Assembly: GCA_900545275.1 (NCBI GenBank) | Contig: UQYG01000016.1 | Location: 1 to 60,714, forward strand | Direction of reading: 5' to 3' | Length of the DNA stretch: 60,714 nucleotides | Source of the DNA: an uncultured Sutterella sp. | GTDB lineage: Bacteria > Pseudomonadota > Gammaproteobacteria > Burkholderiales > Burkholderiaceae_F | Part shown: in pieces, positions 60,015 to 60,714 of the stretch | How positions within the stretch are numbered: position 1 is the first letter of the stretch | Layout of the letters: the number at the start of each line of letters is the position of its first letter | Position numbers and translations under genes: made by a program | Notes under the pieces: model-generated | Told to the model about the DNA's origin: nothing | The model's input: only the letters and a program-made list of their open reading frames with translations | Databases searched by the model: none

Positions 60015-60623
60015 CTACGGCCCCTCCCTCACATAGCCGTGACGCATGAGCACGGCTTCGGTGTCGTCGTATTCGGCGATCCGCCCCTTTTCGACGTAGA
60101 GCGCCTTAGGGGCGAGCCTCAGAGCCTCTTCGCCCATGTGCGTGATGTAGAGGATGGGAATCGACGTGCGGCGCGTGACCGCTGCGACCCCTTCAACGAG
60201 TTCGCCCCGCAGTTCCGGGTCGAGCGACGCCGTGGGCTCGCCGAGGATCAGCATTTCTCGGGCGGCCGAAAGCGCCCGCGCAAGCGACACGCGCTGCGCT
60301 TCGCCGCCCGAGAGCGTCGAGGGACGCCGGTCGAGGAGTTCCTCGAGATGCAAAAGCGCGACGGTCTCCTCCCAGGGAACGAGCGGCGTTCTTCCGTCGA
60401 ATCGCTGCGGAAAGAGAATGTTCTCGCGCACGCTCATCGCGGGAAAGAGCCGGTGGTTTTGGAAGACGAAGCCGATTCCGCGCGCCTCGGGAGGAAGGCG
60501 CACGCCCTTTTCAGTGTCGTCGAGCACCTTGTCACCGATCGCAAAGCGTCCGGCGTCGGGCGAGACGAGCCCCGTCATGAGGTTGGCGAGCGTCGATTTG
60601 CCCGAACCGCTTCGCCCGAGCAC
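60015..60623 (-). CDS. modC: Molybdate ABC transporter ATPase ModC, N-terminally truncated
   Basis: At least 202 residues. Walker A GRSGSGKST starts within the first residues; signature LSGGEAQRVSLARAL and a Walker-B-like segment MLILGEPTASLD (the aspartate before Glu is Gly here, a departure from the usual LLDEP). Going upstream, sense continues only for about 10 codons (RLPTSGLTAV) before a TAG at 60675-60677, so the first strands of a normal ModC are missing. The C-terminal molybdate (MOP) domain is also absent. A GTG at 60621 is the only start; the gene may be broken. Confidence 0.75.
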   Translation of the reverse strand: MLGRSGSGKSTLANLMTGLVSPDAGRFAIGDKVLDDTEKGVRLPPEARGIGFVFQNHRLFPAMSVRENILFPQRFDGRTPLVPWEETVALLHLEELLDRRPSTLSGGEAQRVSLARALSAAREMLILGEPTASLDPELRGELVEGVAAVTRRTSIPILYITHMGEEALRLAPKALYVEKGRIAEYDDTEAVLMRHGYVREGP

Positions 60624-60660
60624 CGCCGTGAGGCCGCTCGTCGGGAGGCGTCCCGACAGG

Positions 60661-60714
60661 TAAACAACCCTCGACTAAAGTCGAAGGCTTTGCAACTATT
60701 GCCGAGACAACGTC
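60661..60714. mobile_element. Probable end of an IS200/IS605-type element at the window edge
   Basis: An inverted repeat TCGACT-AA-AGTCGA (60671-60684) next to GTAAACAACC resembles the end of the IS605-type element at 30805-30835 (GTAAAGAACC and a hairpin on the minus strand). It interrupts modC where its N-terminus should be. The rest of the element would lie outside the window. Confidence 0.45.

Overview
The window looks like a chromosome segment of a Gram-negative, anaerobe-leaning Betaproteobacterium. My best guess is a gut-type Burkholderiales of the Sutterellaceae (inferred from gene content and a fairly high GC content, not from any database search). Pointers are two trimeric Burkholderiales-type porins, periplasmic fumarate-reductase-like flavoproteins with a separate tetraheme cytochrome, an orphan TorD-type chaperone, a surE-nlpD pair, catecholate-type iron uptake and a sigma-32 heat-shock promoter.

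Layout. 1-8950: a HU gene, a GNAT enzyme, a minus-strand operon (tadA with a long N-terminal extension, ldcA, a hybrid histidine kinase, a small unknown protein), a plus-strand pair of unknown genes, and two tandem paralogous Crp/Fnr-like regulators. 9402-12670: an anaerobic-respiration operon (Tat-exported flavoprotein reductase and tetraheme cytochrome c) followed by a porin, divergent from the Crp-like pair. 12913-16758: a C69 dipeptidase, an AAC(6')-like GNAT, surE and nlpD. 16993-25067: an iron-uptake island, with tonB-exbD-exbB and a TonB-dependent receptor on the minus strand, divergent from a CeuBCDE/YclNOPQ-type ABC importer, and Fur-box-like sites in the shared promoter region. 25064-30573: a GNAT enzyme, an AAA-ATPase with a nuclease-like tail bordered by unusual palindromes, an aldehyde dehydrogenase and rlmD.

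30761-33350 is the clearest mobile region. An IS200/IS605-type element (tnpA, tnpB and a 3' noncoding region that is a candidate omega-RNA) has split a small ribbon-helix-helix-like gene. Its two halves can be read on either side, and the distal half also carries an in-frame TAG. 33544-42618 is a mixed housekeeping stretch: AIM24-family protein, a candidate 139-nt small RNA, a six-repeat Tat-exported protein, metQ, bcp, an AEC carrier, hsp20 with a textbook sigma-32 promoter, a TorD-like chaperone, an M20 amidohydrolase, a lipoprotein, a rhodanese and a GNAT enzyme. 42750-45386: a second flavin reductase (FMN-bind plus FAD) under an adjacent TetR regulator whose palindromic operator lies between the -35 and -10 boxes. 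45837-54176: a double-domain universal stress protein, a BCCT transporter, a DMT transporter, a porin, an amidohydrolase and ogt. 54276-59122: a TetR regulator and a 1410-residue 2-hydroxyacyl-CoA-dehydratase-activator-type protein. 59341-60714: molybdate modB and modC. modC has lost its N-terminus next to what looks like the end of another IS605-type element at the window edge.

Together the genes describe a cell that respires small organic acceptors in the periplasm, imports them through porins, tunes each reductase with a dedicated local regulator, and scavenges iron (for hemes and Fe-S enzymes) and molybdate. No rRNA, tRNA or CRISPR array was seen.
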